Part shown: positions 8,718 through 20,591 of the stretch, one piece after another | Layout: the number at the start of each line of letters is the position of its first letter | Numbering within the stretch: the first letter of the stretch is position 1 | Origin: Tubulanus polymorphus | Taxonomy: Eukaryota; Nemertea; Palaeonemertea; Tubulaniformes; Tubulanidae | Length of the DNA: 64,000 bases | Reading direction: 5' to 3' | NCBI RefSeq assembly: GCF_964204645.1 | Contig: NC_134030.1 | Location: 15,714,447 to 15,778,446, forward strand | Notes under the pieces: generated by a model | What the model was told of the DNA's origin: nothing | Database searches by the model: none | Seen by the model: only the letters and a program-made list of their open reading frames with translations | Program-made: the position numbers and the translations under genes

Positions 8718-11700
8718 TTACATGTTCGGGTCACAGGAAAGACAAAACCATTTCTCAGTCAATGGTTCATCAGTCAAACCAACACATTTCCAGTGAAACC
8801 ATTGGTCACATGTATCGCACCCAATTGAGTGATGTTTATTTTGGTTAGCGCTACAGTTCTGTTTGCATACAGGACATCTCCATTGTCTTTGAATTTTTGT
8901 TTCAGCTATAAATTCGGATGGACATTTCTCTTTCTTCTCTTTACAGACACTTTTGAGTTTTAGCTTTGCAATATTTTGTATACCAGGGGAGCCAAACGTA
9001 TTCGTTAATTTCTCCAAATCATCTTCATTGTTACAATTATTTACCTCTGATATTTTTTGCGTGATGTTCTTATTCCTAATCTTTGATGATTTTATTCTTT
9101 TGACTCTATTGAATTTATGTACAAGTTTAACATGTTTTTCTAAATGAGCTATACTAGGAAAAGATAAATTTACGCCTGATGTCCAACATAATGCGCACAT
9201 AACAAGATTTAAGTCATGGACAATAGATATATGCTTATCAAGCTCCGGACGACTTGAACAAATATAAGGGGATTTAGAATTATTTTTTATGCATAATGAA
9301 CATAAAACTGTCTTAGTTGTATTGACAGGAACATTTTTATTTGTTTCTTTCAGGTCTGAAGTAACCTCACGTGTTCTTATATCAACAGTTGAGTCTTCAT
9401 TATCAATATCATCTATATTATCATTAGCTAAATAGGAGTTTTCATTTTTACGATTCACTTGCAATTCATTTTCAGCTGGTTTATTAAGTAACCGTTCACT
9501 AATTACATTTTGGGACAACTCAATTTTTTCATCTAGCACTGTTTTTCCTAATTTATATAATGCATCTGTGACAGTTTTATTAAATGAAACACCTCTTTTT
9601 GATAATCTTGTTCTTTTTCTACCACCATGTCGGTCACTCCAAGAAGCCTGGGGAAATGAAACATTAGGACGATAGGGATCATAGACAACTGACTCCTCAG
9701 AAGATACTAAATCATATTTGCTGTCTTTAACAGCTCCACCAAGACGTCGGGGGCCAAGATTGTGAGGCTGCCGTTTGGCTAGTTTGCCTGAAAGAAGTCG
9801 AACCCCTAAATGGCTTTCATCATGTAAGATTTTCAATATCTTGCCTTCTTTTATAAATTCAAGCTCTTCACTTGTTGCTGAATGTGAAACAGCTTTCAAT
9901 TCATCAATCAAATGACTAGTAAGAACTTGCCGAGGTGGATAATTGTTGACACCACTTTCAATTTTATGCGACAAGTAAGACGACAGCAGTTCATCAACTC
10001 TGTTTATTTTCTTGTTGTGAGCCATTAGGGCAAATAGATGTTTGCAGAAGTAAGGTTGTCCCTTCATAATGAATGCTTCGCAGCTACAAATACCCAGTTG
10101 AAGATTAACTATATGAGAATTATCTCCTATTTTCTCTTGTAATGCATCCGGAACCAAGGTGAATAAATACTTAAAATAAAGTCTAGCAGCAAGTGAATCT
10201 AAGTCTCCAATATAACTGCGACATTTACTGATTATATCATAACTGTGTTCATTAGAGATCTGATTAAAATCACAGGCGAGAAACTGACTACTTACAGGCG
10301 TACTTGATGGTAATCGATCTTCTAATATTTGAAGGTCATTATCATTAGTGACACTTTCAAAAAATTGATCAGACAGTGGCTCATCTGACGTATCTTCGGA
10401 CCCACATATATTTCTATTTGACTTTCTGCGAGGACTATTAAAAATACCCCATCCATTTCCATCAGAGGCAACCAAAAATCCACTCTTTAACAATTCAAGT
10501 GCTCTATCACAGGTTCCTCGCACAAATGTCTTCTTTCGTATAGTTCGAATCTTTTCTGAAGATTTTTGGTAATTAAAATTGGCCGCTTTTAAATCATCAT
10601 CAAATACATAACGGAGCATTTTTACTACAAAAATTGATATCAAACGATTGAGATGATTGCTGAAATATGTTGAATCTATATCTTTGAATTTTCGTTCAGT
10701 AACATTGTCTGTCATAAGAAGGGGATTATGACGTTCAGTAGCTATGGTGCGATATATCGGCTCAGCATTAAATATTTCTGACCATGTCTCAGATGAAAAC
10801 CAATTTGTCTCGAGATAATTCATCAAATTTTTCTTTGAGTCATCACTTAGTAAGTTTGCAGGGATATTATTCTTTATAAAATTGAGAAATTCATTAGCAA
10901 GGAAAGTGCGGGAAGGTTTATCCCATGAGCGCATAACACATTTAAATCCCGTCTCTAATGGCCTCATAAGCAATTTTAATTGTGAATCATCATTCAAAGT
11001 ACGTCTAATGCACTGTAAAGCATGAAAATTACAGAGAACAGATAGCAAACCATTTAATGATGCAACCCTTTTAAGGGCAGTATCTTTGTCATGTTGTACA
11101 CGAGGGGAAAGGGGTTGAATGAAAGAACATGGACGGATTGAGAAAAAACCACTGCCATCATTGTATATATAGAACTCTCTAGGATGTTGACAATCTATTC
11201 TTTGACAGGGTGTGTTAGCACATAAAATCTGAAGTGAGAGAGCATGCGAATCTGCATCATCAGAATTACTTACTGAAGCTGCTGCTATACGACCTTCGTT
11301 TAAACTATCAGTAAATGTAATAAAGCTGGTTTTGAATCTAACTGCATTGAAATCATGTTTAACATCCATTCCTATAACTGAACGGCCAAATTTTGATAGA
11401 TATGAAAGATTTTTTTCAGGAGCTAATACAAAATGATAATTTCTTTTCAGACTCCGATCTCCCCTTTGAAATAAAATCACAGATTCCACTTCAGTCTCTA
11501 ATAGTTTTTCAGTATTGCGCCAATCTGAGCCAACCAAAGGGATATCATCTTGGCTTCGCATACTTTTTTTAACAGCCTCCCTATCGATATAACGCAATCG
11601 ATCACTTACTTGCTTTAATGTATGATTTACTGAGGAGCTTTCTTCATTTTCATTTGACAAATGGACTTTCTGTTGATTGTTTGTAGCAGAAAGAACTTGT

Positions 11701-14061
11701 TTTGGAGTAGCTTTAAGTACAATTCGTTGTTGATCCCACTTATCTCTGGTTGCTAGGGATGGACGTTTATTTGATTGTACAGGAACACTCTGATGATATT
11801 TACCATTATCGCAATGTTTATATATCTTCCATGTTGAAAGGTCATCATTGTATAAGACAAGCTTTATCTTCCAATTGCACACTAGATGAGGGTGATGAAG
11901 GCGTTTTGGTTGATCACTTAATCTTGCCTGGGCTGGTCGATCCTTTTTTGTTCTCAATTTATAATTGTAGCAAATAACACAAAGTTTCCTACCATAGGTG
12001 TCTAAAACCCATTTTTTACTAGACGCAGATGTACAGTGCTCACAAATGTTAGGCAATTCTAAATTCAGATGACAAGCAGTGCAGTTCATGGCTGTTATTG
12101 ATCTATCTAAACCACTAAGTAATTCACCACATGCTGAGCGACAATCATTTGACTTAGATGAACATGTTATGATCATTTCAACAACTTTTTTCCCATGAGG
12201 TTTTTCATTGATTCCTGATATGAACTCATATTTTTCATCAAATCTGTGAGTTTTCCCCCATCCAGCCTTTTCCGTTACAGATACCTTCATAGCTGTTTGA
12301 TTACCTGGATAAATAGCACGCACATTTTTGTCAAACATATAGACTTTTTTGGTGATATCAAATGTAAATTTACTGAAGTGATTTTTGGTTTCAACACCAG
12401 TTTCTAATTCACCATCTTCTATCCACTGAATAGTAGTGAATTCTCGAATCCAATTACAAGCCTCTCCATTGTTCAAAAACTCATTGATTCTATCCATTGA
12501 TTCCTTATCATCCTTACCAGCATCCGAGCATGGGAATGTTTTATGTAACTGCTTTCCCGTTTTCAAAGTGATTTTCAATTCTAATACGTGATTACTGTTT
12601 CTGCACCGATGATGAATTTTTGGTTTCCCTTTAATTAATTCGCTTAACTTGTCCAAACATTTTTCTTCCACTAAAGGGCTGCTTCTAGTAGTGCCTTGAG
12701 GTTTCTTGAGGTTAGCGTGCGTATACGATTCTTTTTTCCTCTTTGATACTGGTATTTCAAAGTCATCATCATCATTATCAGAGATTGTGATTATCTTAGT
12801 ACCTTTCCTTTTCAGTTTAGATGCAAGACCATTCTCTCTTGGTATAACCGAAGAATCAGTTGAATAAATATGACTTAACTGAATTGATTGTCCAATTATC
12901 CAGTCAATAAGAACTTTGCGTATAAAATGTGAATGTTTGCTTATGTCATGTAAATATCCAATTTTTGAAGATATAGGGCTGAAACTAGTAAGATTTGAAA
13001 ATTCCTCAATATCCTGGGCCGCAAGACATCCTATGAGTACAGCAGATGGACCACAGACAGAACTACATGTTTGAATAGGATAAAGAGGTGCACAAGATCT
13101 ACCACAATTGACAAATCGGCGGCTTGCGTTATGATGTTCTGTATCATGGCAACAAAGAAGAGTGGGCAATGGGAGTTTAAAATTTGAACATAGCGCGTTG
13201 ATATTAGCCACTAATGCTATTGGACAAGACCAGCCCAATGTGTCCAAATAAAAGAGCTTGTTGTTTACCTTATCATAAACTGCAAGGGCCCAATGATTAG
13301 CATTTTGAGCATTTAAAACAGAAACATTATCAATGCAGCCAACATGAAGGAAAAAGATCATTCTATCACATTGTTCAATAGAACCAAACCTTTTTAAAAG
13401 ACGACCAGATATTGACAGGGAAAATGTCTGATTCATAACATCAGCAAACACACGAGGAGAGGTATGATTAATCAAACTTGCAAAGGCGTGCATAATCGAA
13501 CCTTCATACCATTTATCTAAATACATAGTTTGTAATTCATCAACTTGAGCACTATAATTTAAAAGTTGAATGAATTTGTCATCAGCCATTTTAGTTACAC
13601 ACTCAAAGAAATATTTCAAATTGTTAGCACTGTGGACAGTTTCAGTGTGAGGGTGGTTGGAGGGTTCAGAATCAAACCAGTCACATACTTTCTTAAATTC
13701 ATTTTTCTTTGCTTTGACAGTAGTTAAGATATAAATAAACCTGTTTATCTCACCCAAACTAAAGCATCCATAATCGAGTTTTACATGCGCATGCCCTGCT
13801 CCGGTTGTCAGTCTATCTTGAAGTTGAGTTTTGATCTGGTTAAGCTGGTTTAAAGGTGGTGTGTATCTCGATTGATCTGCTTTCTTGCACTCCTCAGACG
13901 AACAAATAACAAAATCTACATTAGTTGATAATCTGGTTTCTGGAATATTGAAAGTTGAAAAATACTCTAGCCCATCACTTGTCTCATTACTTGTCGTATC
14001 TGCATTCATGTCGCTGGTTTCATCATCACTGATCATTATAATTTCCTCATAGCCACCACCG
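8718..14061 (-). CDS. Exon 9: C48 protease, GATA finger, DDE core, SWIM, C2H2 and PHD modules (1,780 codons)
   Basis: This is a single uninterrupted 5.3-kb exon, entered through the acceptor TTTCAG just upstream of CGGTGGTGG at 14061. The C48 protease has the His of NANHWALA (H659), the Asp of YLDTLGW (D676), the oxyanion Gln of IQTC (Q733) and the nucleophile of SSVCGPSA (C739). The GATA-type finger is C-X2-C-X17-C-X2-C with the conserved W and a GRKLCVICYNYKL second half. The transposase core shows IGMDVKHDFN, QHDKDTALKR, LCNFHALQCIRR and TDNVTERKFK, the pattern of MULE/ZSWIM-type transposases. The SWIM finger is CSC-X11-CKH. The PHD finger ends the protein (CPVC, CDTCDQWFHWKC, CLSC). All key residues are present. 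Confidence 0.85.
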
Positions 14062-16807
14062 CTGAAACTTGAAAATAATTGCTATCATTATCAATCAGGG
14101 AGCTATTATTGTTACATGACCAATCAAATTGATATTTACCTGGATACAAAATTATAAGCTTCCTTATCCTTGCGCGTAGAATCCTGCTCTGTAGCATCTC
14201 TCAGCAGTTTTTCACTGAAATGAAATTCATATTCTTGCATTATTTACATTCATAATTCCTAAGATTTACCAAGCAACAGCATGGTTACAGTAAAAGCACT
14301 TAAGTAGATTAACAAGAAGAAACTAAGGAGAGAATAATAATTTGTTTGAATAATTCATAGCAGCTGTTATGTATTGTACCTTATTCATATTGATAGAAGA
14401 AACAGTCATACATAATTTCTTAAAATTAACAATGTTTTTTTCTTTACCTCAGTACATGGTGATCTATCACATGATCTAACAGTTCCATATCAGTTTCATA
14501 ATGAAATCTGTTGCACCAACACTCCAGTTTCCTAGCAGGTTGATGAACGGCAGTACATGTATATGTTGAAGTCTTCTCACCAACCCAAATAGCCTTCTTT
14601 AACTTCTCAACAGTTAAGCAATCATACCTGAAAAATTAGATTAAGGGCAAAATTTGCAGTGTAGAGACAGACATAACTTAGATTCTGAATTTATTTAGGT
14701 ACCAGTATTATGTTTATTTACCTGTTTGTTGTTCTAAAATCAATGTTCTTCACTATTGTTGGTTTTCTCATATGTCGTCTACTGAGATGTTTCTTCTTTG
14801 ATGGTTGAATATTTTTTGAGTCGTCAGTTGTCACGCGTGTAATTTTTCTGGTTCGTCTCCACGAGATGACTACACTCTCGGATTTTGGTTCAGCTGAAAT
14901 CAATGAAAATTTGTTCTCAAGATACTTTTCCACGTTTCAACATAACTGAAAATGTCATATTAAGCATCTTTTTAAATGCTTACATAATGCTGGTTGAAAA
15001 GCACAAACACTCGAATAAGAATGTAGAAATTCATCAGTTACTTTCACAGGACGCGTGCAATTAGATAAGGGAGGATAATTGTAGTCATAGTCATCTACAT
15101 CAAGTTGCTCCTCACACACTCGAATTGGTTCCCTTCAATTAAAAATCAAGAAATTAAACATTTATCCGTGCAATAGAAATCATGTCACTTTGTGAAAAGG
15201 TTGATATCATAGAGTTCAACATTGCACTGACACCCTACCACTTGAAAATTTGCAAACAGGACTTTTTGAAGAATTTTCGAAAATAAAATGTGAAAATCAA
15301 TATTCTGCCACCAAAACCTGCTAACACTACTGGACTGCTAATTAGCAAACTTGTTACTGGCTTTCTTTATGCATGTATGTGGCACAAAAATATTTGTGAG
15401 TTTTGATTTTTACTTTGTCGGTTCTACAGCCAACTATCGTCCAGCTTGTGGTGCCATCTCTGCGAGTAGCAAATTATTAACCCTGTAATTTAATTGGGGC
15501 CAATCTCTGGCCTGTATTTGGCCTAATTGGACGATGATCTGTTAGAATATATTACATATATTTTCAGTGATCTTAGACTTAGTATGTAAGTTTCCCATTA
15601 TCGGTCGATGTCTACGAGATAGAACCTAATAATTGACAGTCAAAGAGGAGTCAGCTATCAACTTCCTAACTGGCTAACTTACGGTTTAATGTTTTCGAAG
15701 AGAGAAGCTGCCATCTTCTTGATACCAAGCCGACTGAAATGAAGTCCATCGGCGCACAAAAAGTCATTCAAATATTCATCGAAGTCATCATGACTGATGA
15801 ATGTTGTAAAACCATAAACCTAAAACAGAAAATAAAATGCCATTATAAATTGGTGACAAGTCATTTCAGCTTAAACATATCAAAGACATGAAATATATGC
15901 CAAAACAATCACAATTTACCTGGCAAAGTTCTTCAAGCAGCTGATTAGCTCTCCTGATCTCCATATTCATTCGATCAATGAATGCCCGATGATCTCTTCG
16001 CTCCTTCGCCAAAACTACGTGCCTAGTCTCCCTCCTCAACAATATACCTATAAAACATACAAAAAATGAATTATATCAACAACAATAATTTTCAATTTTG
16101 CAACTAGTGAAAACTTAACAAAGCCTACCTGATACATAAATCTGGCAATGTGGATTGAATCTCCGGAGCCTGTTGAATAGGCACACCATCTCATCCCTCA
16201 CATTCACTGGACTTCGGCCCTATAATGTTAATTTATATCAATTATCATCACTGAAAGTTAAGAAAAAGTTGCAATTAATGGCACTCTTTTTTTTTCTAAG
16301 TGTCTAATCAAGTGTTAACATTAGCCAAATCAAGTGTTCAAGACAAAAACAACACAATTTCTCATTTAGTAAGAGTCAATAGATTTAAGACACTGAATAT
16401 TCACTAACTTTATACCTTAAAGTTAGAAATGGGCCTACTACACTAATACAGTAAGCTCAATGTCATTACGGTATATTTATGTGAAAGAATGATAATCTAC
16501 TAAGAAGCGTGCAATTATAAGCAGAAGAAACCTGAATAAGATTATTCGTGCCACCATGGATAACAATGCAATCTGCACCCGAAACCAGTTGTCCAACACT
16601 CGAACCTGCTGCCTCCAGAATCTCCGCAACCGTGCTCCCCGACCGCCAGAACAAATTCTGCCACTCCACTACATCGATTAGGGTTGATCCTCTCCGACTA
16701 CAGCAACCAGCCATATACTTCAGCATACTATCGCTGAAAAAAAGAACAGACGGCGGCAACCCAGCACCAGGACTGGGAGCAGCTACCTTCCTAAAACTTA
16801 AAGACAT
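8718..16807 (-). CDS. Nine-exon gene for a 2,183-aa SGNH hydrolase - C48 protease - GATA finger - MULE-like transposase - SWIM - C2H2 - PHD protein
   Basis: Nine exons join in frame across GT-AG introns: 16807-16532, 16219-16129, 16047-15920, 15819-15683, 15132-14984, 14893-14722, 14627-14448, 14214-14140, 14061-8718. The total is 6,552 nt with one stop at the end. Domains by residue: SGNH hydrolase about 18-205; a Cys/His-containing linker about 300-400; Ulp1/SENP-type C48 protease about 590-760; GATA-type finger 1076-1100; MULE-like DDE core about 1290-1540 (D1302, D1394, E1525 proposed); SWIM finger 1728-1744; two C2H2-like fingers about 1990-2051; PHD finger 2132-2179. The set fits a very large MULE/KDZ-like DNA transposase, or a host gene derived from one. 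No terminal inverted repeats were recognised, so mobility is open. No internal stop or frameshift is present, which argues for recent activity or selection. Confidence 0.85.
15683..16807 (-). CDS. Exons 1-4: N-terminal SGNH/GDSL-type hydrolase domain
   Basis: The first four exons encode an SGNH fold. Block I is FFSDSML (nucleophile S27, with the usual Gly before Asp-Ser replaced by Ser). Block III is HGGTNN (85-89). Block V is ADGLHFS (D189, H192). SGNH enzymes hydrolyse esters; related domains occur in Oskar and in several mobile-element proteins, sometimes without activity. The start ATG at 16807 gives a short leader before the domain, and no upstream in-frame exon was needed. Phases are 0, 1, 0 and 2 at the four donors, and each matches the next acceptor exactly. 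Confidence 0.8.
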
Positions 16808-17604
16808 GATTAATTATCAAAACAATACAATACAATAATACACCGAGAGAGAGGTGGAAATTGGATAGCAGGCTATCACTAATTTCTATCTTCTAGAATG
16901 AAACAGAAAGCCTAAGTAAAGGGACCTACAAACACGAAAAAAAAACTTGAGCACGAACTAGGGCTACGGGGACCACAAGTGCGTTTTAAAAAATTCTTCA
17001 CCTAAAAGCTAAAAATAAACGTTAATTAGAATAAAAAGTATATAAAACTGACCGTATACGTAATCTATATAAACACTTTGATGCGTATGTGTATGTAGAT
17101 CTGAAGTATCGCGCTACCAATTGCTCGAAATTCGCTCAAAATGTAGCACGAAAAGCAGCTCTAAGTTACCGCAATAAGGGTGACCAAACAAACTGCGCAT
17201 TCCCGCTGCAAAAGTTCACGCAGGTTCATTTCAGCAGCGTACTGACATGACCCACCATTTTGAAAAACTGACTTGTAGTGACGCCTGCCCACTCGACTGT
17301 TTTCTGGACTTAGAGAATTTCCCCAACACATACATCATGCGCATGCGTTAAAAACGGAGACATTGGAAACATTACGGTTTTTGCCTTCGTCTCAGAGAGA
17401 AAACAAACGACAGAAAAGTATCAGGTGATTATCGATAGCCTACAACGGTACACACAGTTGACAAACAGTGTTAGGCCTGTGCCGGTTGGTGCGTACTGGG
17501 ACTAAATATACTGGTTGGTCAGTTGGTTCGGTTGTGAAGTGTGGAAGCTAAGATTATAAGAAAGCCTACCGGTATTTATTTGTCTATAGGCCTATTATAT
17601 AGAA
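16808..17604. promoter_or_regulatory. 5' flank of the SGNH-C48-MULE gene with an NRF1-like palindrome
   Basis: No coding frame is seen. This stretch is less AT-rich than its surroundings and contains TGCGCATGCGT at 17338-17348, which matches the NRF1 palindrome commonly found in animal promoters. A second, similar site (CGCGCATGCGTA) lies at about 17840. The minus-strand gene starts about 530 bp from the first site, so this is the likely promoter region. Confidence 0.35.
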
Positions 17605-17844
17605 GCCAATACCATTTTAAGTACGTAGTTGTTAACCGCACGTGACTGTACGGTGATCTCCACAGGTTAACCGCGTACGTGAGGTCCCTACTAAGTTTAT
17701 AATACCATACGTGAGTCCCTAGTAGCCAATACCATTTTAAGTACGAAATTGTAACGCGTACGTGACTGTACGGTGATATCCACAGGTTAACCGTACGTGA
17801 GTTCCCTAAAAACGCTGTACGTGAGTTCCTATAATCTGCAAACG
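17605..17844. repeat. 120-bp tandem duplication
   Basis: Two tandem copies with a 120-bp period both begin GCCAATACCATTTTAAGTAC (17605 and 17725) and include ACGTGACTGTACGGTGAT and CACAGGTTAACCG. A partial inverted copy follows at about 18030-18085 (ATCACCGTACAGTCACGTAC). The segment between could be a small element bounded by these inverted copies. Confidence 0.8.
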
Positions 17845-17925
17845 CGCATGCGTAAAAGAATAGAGTTTGGGTTAGGTGAGGCTAGGCTATTTGTAAATCA
17901 AATTTCATCCACCCACCAGTTACGT

Positions 17926-18003
17926 TCTGTGGCACAGTGGGTAAATCACTGCACTACTACTGGATTTTTTTTTCGTTTGGTTTCGAATCCCAATATTGCA
18001 AGT
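17926..18003 (+). repeat. tRNA-like SINE head (A and B boxes)
   Basis: An RNA polymerase III A-box-like TGGCACAGTGG at 17930-17940 is followed 39 bases later by a B-box-like GGTTTCGAATCC at 17979-17990. The segment between cannot fold as a full cloverleaf (a run of nine T), so it is a tRNA-derived SINE or tRNA pseudogene rather than a tRNA gene. Confidence 0.6.
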
Positions 18004-18089
18004 CCTAGCGTCAACGTACTCACATATAGCTAACCTGTAGAAATCACCGTACAGTCACGTACAGGTAACAACAGCGTTTTAAGTATTAA

Positions 18090-19110
18090 GTGAGTACGAC
18101 AAGCCTACCATGCCTATGTACTACAAACACAACTTTTTCCCTCTCGTTGGCCCTACAGTGATGTTACTATAACTGGTGCCATTATAATATGGATAGGATT
18201 TGGTCAGGACTAGCCTAAAGTCTAATTCAGTCTATGTACTAATTCACTCGATAGGCCTATTTTTAAAACAATACAGTGAAATATTCACACGCAGAAAGGC
18301 TAATTGATTTGAGCCATGTGATTAAGTTTGGCCAGGCCTTCTCTGACCTGCTGACATTAATAGTCAAACCAAAACGTTCATGTGGTCACGGCTTGTATTA
18401 CCAGAAATCATTGTAGGCCTGTACATTTTGCTGTTCGTAGGTTTGGTATACCGATTTCTCCATTCTTGACTGATAAGTGTACGGTACAGCTGTACGCATT
18501 ATATAATTGTTCCAATGGGAATAGGGCCTATTGATTGGGCTTATTATTTCCTGCTTTAGAGTACTGAAATAAACCTAATGTTCATTCAAATATCCAACAT
18601 CGGTGAAAGTTTGATTAATACTGTATACATGTACTGTAGGTTTTCATGTTGTATGAATATTTTGCAGTTCAAATGGGTATGATGCTGATTCCAATGTCAA
18701 ACGCATGAAGTTAGATGGTCAAGGACAGTCAACACCAAGATATCTCTCTTCGACCGATGTTGTACCATAGAAGATCTGATTCTTTCAACTCAAGGAAAGT
18801 GATTCAACACAATCGACATAACACTGGAATAGGTTTGCAGTAACTAACCGTTCATTTCATTTAGTCCTATGTACTTTTTAGCCAATTTGGATTTGATTGT
18901 AATTGAAACTCTGGAAACTGTTAACAAAAGACAAGTTGAAAAAACACAAGTTATGCTTGATTCTCATGTTCAAATTTAATTCAAATTTATTTTATTACAT
19001 CATATTTACAAAGCATATCATTGGTTCATACAGTAATAAAAATTAGGGCAGAACAAATATTATTACAGAAACTCCAAAAAGGCAATGAATTTCTATGACT
19101 AAATGAACAT
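18090..19110. other. Non-coding spacer
   Basis: There is no supported gene. The segment is AT-rich, with scattered TAGGCCT-type words that recur across the window. An ATTACATCATATTTACAAAG stretch at about 18990-19015 resembles a retroposon tail but is not assignable. Confidence 0.4.
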
Positions 19111-19117
19111 TATTTTT

Positions 19118-19671
19118 AGCCCACTTGGGACTTTAGTCCCAGCGGGCTATTGCGTTCACTTTTCGTCCGTCGTCCGTCCGTAGACGGAAATCAGTTATTT
19201 TAGGAAGTTTTGAAGACGCTTCAATGTAATGTCTTGATATTTGGGTTTCACATGTATCTACCCTAGACACATCTTCAGCTCAAAAACTGGCCCTGTCAGA
19301 ATCAAGATGGCCGACTGGCAGCCATTGTTGTTCGCCAAAATCAACACTTTTTACACATTTTTGAACTTTTTGAGGGAAATTTTGAAGATGCTTTGATCAA
19401 TTACCTTGATCTTTCCGATATATGTGAATGCCCCTGGGTCATCAGCATAACAAAAATTGGGATACGGACTCAAGATGGCCGTCCTATGACCTTTTTTAGT
19501 GCCCAAAAATGTCAATTTTGGCCCGAATTCTGAGTTTGCCATTTCTCATTGCAATTTGTGATGGGTATTCTTTGAAAAGGGATGTTTTATACCTTTGATA
19601 CCTGAATTGTTAGATTGTTGAGCATTTGGAACCACTTCCCAAGTGGGCATGGTGTCCCTGGACCCCTAGTT
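19118..19671. repeat. Dispersed repeat with inverted ends (AGCCCACTTGGGACTTTAGT family)
   Basis: The left end AGCCCACTTGGGAC and the right end CTTCCCAAGTGGGCAT are short inverted matches. Inside are CGTCCGTCC runs and two copies of CAAGATGGCCG. A related interior (repeated ATGGCCGCC and CATCTTGAATTTC) occurs at 46595-47185. This looks like a MITE-type element; it encodes nothing. Confidence 0.6.
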
Positions 19672-20235
19672 CTAATAACTCAGATCAAGAGTGACTCTCC
19701 CGTTTATTAGGAAACACACGCAACTAGTGGAATAGGTTTGATTTACACACATGTTGCAGGTATCAATTGTTTATCACTGTAGAATTTGTAATCCATAAAA
19801 GCCAAAATCAACATCAGCCGGAAACCCAGACCAAATCAATTCATAATTTATTGATTGAATCTACACTACGATATATGTATTTATTCAAATATTTCAATAA
19901 AAACATTAACTTCTTAAATCTAATCTATTCTAAATCATAATACGTTCTTATCTGTGAATTCACTCAATCTATCGGCTCAGCAGGTGCTTAAGATGAGTTC
20001 TTAATAGGACAGATCCATTTTTAAGGATGGTGATAATACAGTATCATGACGTTTGAATGCCAAAATAAGTGCCTGGTCAAATATATTAATATTTGTGATT
20101 GTACGTCCACGTATGTTCGGTTTCAAAGCTGAATCATATTTGACGTTTACACAGTGGTTGCATATTAGGTTCGAATCTGTCAATGCATTTTATTCTATGT
20201 ATCGATATTTCAATTTACTACAATTCCCATCATTC
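19672..20235. other. Non-coding spacer
   Basis: This AT-rich stretch has no coding frame above background. It separates the dispersed repeat at 19118 from the repeat motif at 20238. Confidence 0.4.
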
Positions 20236-20237
20236 TG

Positions 20238-20283
20238 AATGGCTTTACAGAAAACCCGTCATCGCTGCTTTGCAGCTATATTT
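20238..20283 (+). repeat. Short dispersed motif (AGAAAACC..TGCTTTGCAGC), copy 1 of 3
   Basis: The sequence CAGAAAACCCGTCATCGCTG followed by CTTTGCAGCTATATT recurs with few changes at 43090-43130 (plus) and about 63627-63660 (minus). It probably marks the terminus of a repeat family. The copy at 43090 lies just upstream of a CFAP45 splice acceptor. Confidence 0.6.
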
Positions 20284-20287
20284 TTAT

Positions 20288-20587
20288 TTATAATTCCAAC
20301 CAGAACTTTTCAATTTCTGGATCATTGTCAAACATTTTTTCAATATCGTTTGAATATTTTACTATATCAGAAAATGACAAACTTAAAAATTGGAATCTTT
20401 TATATGTAATTAATCTCCCTACACTTCTTAATTTTCTTTCATACCCAGCACTAATACCTATATATTTTTTAACCCAAGAAGTCCAAAAAATCCCCGCAGT
20501 TTGTTTATTAAACATTAAAAATCCCCTATTTAAACAATCCCCGAAAATGATATAATCCCATAAATGCTTTGATTTTTTACATAACAA
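20288..20587 (-). pseudogene. 3' part of a broken ORF (unrecognised protein)
   Basis: This 99-codon open frame includes KKSKHLWDYIIFGDCLNRG and a YIGISAGYERKLRSVG stretch. It has the composition of a real protein but I do not recognise the family. It follows the 151-codon frame at 20592-21047 directly. A one-base change in an A9 run at about 20597-20605 would make the two frames continuous, so they are most likely one gene of about 255 codons split by homopolymer slippage. Confidence 0.5.
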
Positions 20588-20591
20588 GGTT

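Noticed and set aside
8718-17844. Terminal inverted repeats for the SGNH-C48-MULE gene
   Set aside because: The 120-bp repeats at 17605 and the minisatellite side at 8510 were compared by eye and share no convincing inverted match, so no element boundaries were claimed.
17926-18003. Possible functional tRNA gene
   Set aside because: The arms do not pair and a run of nine T, a polymerase III stop signal, lies between the A and B boxes.
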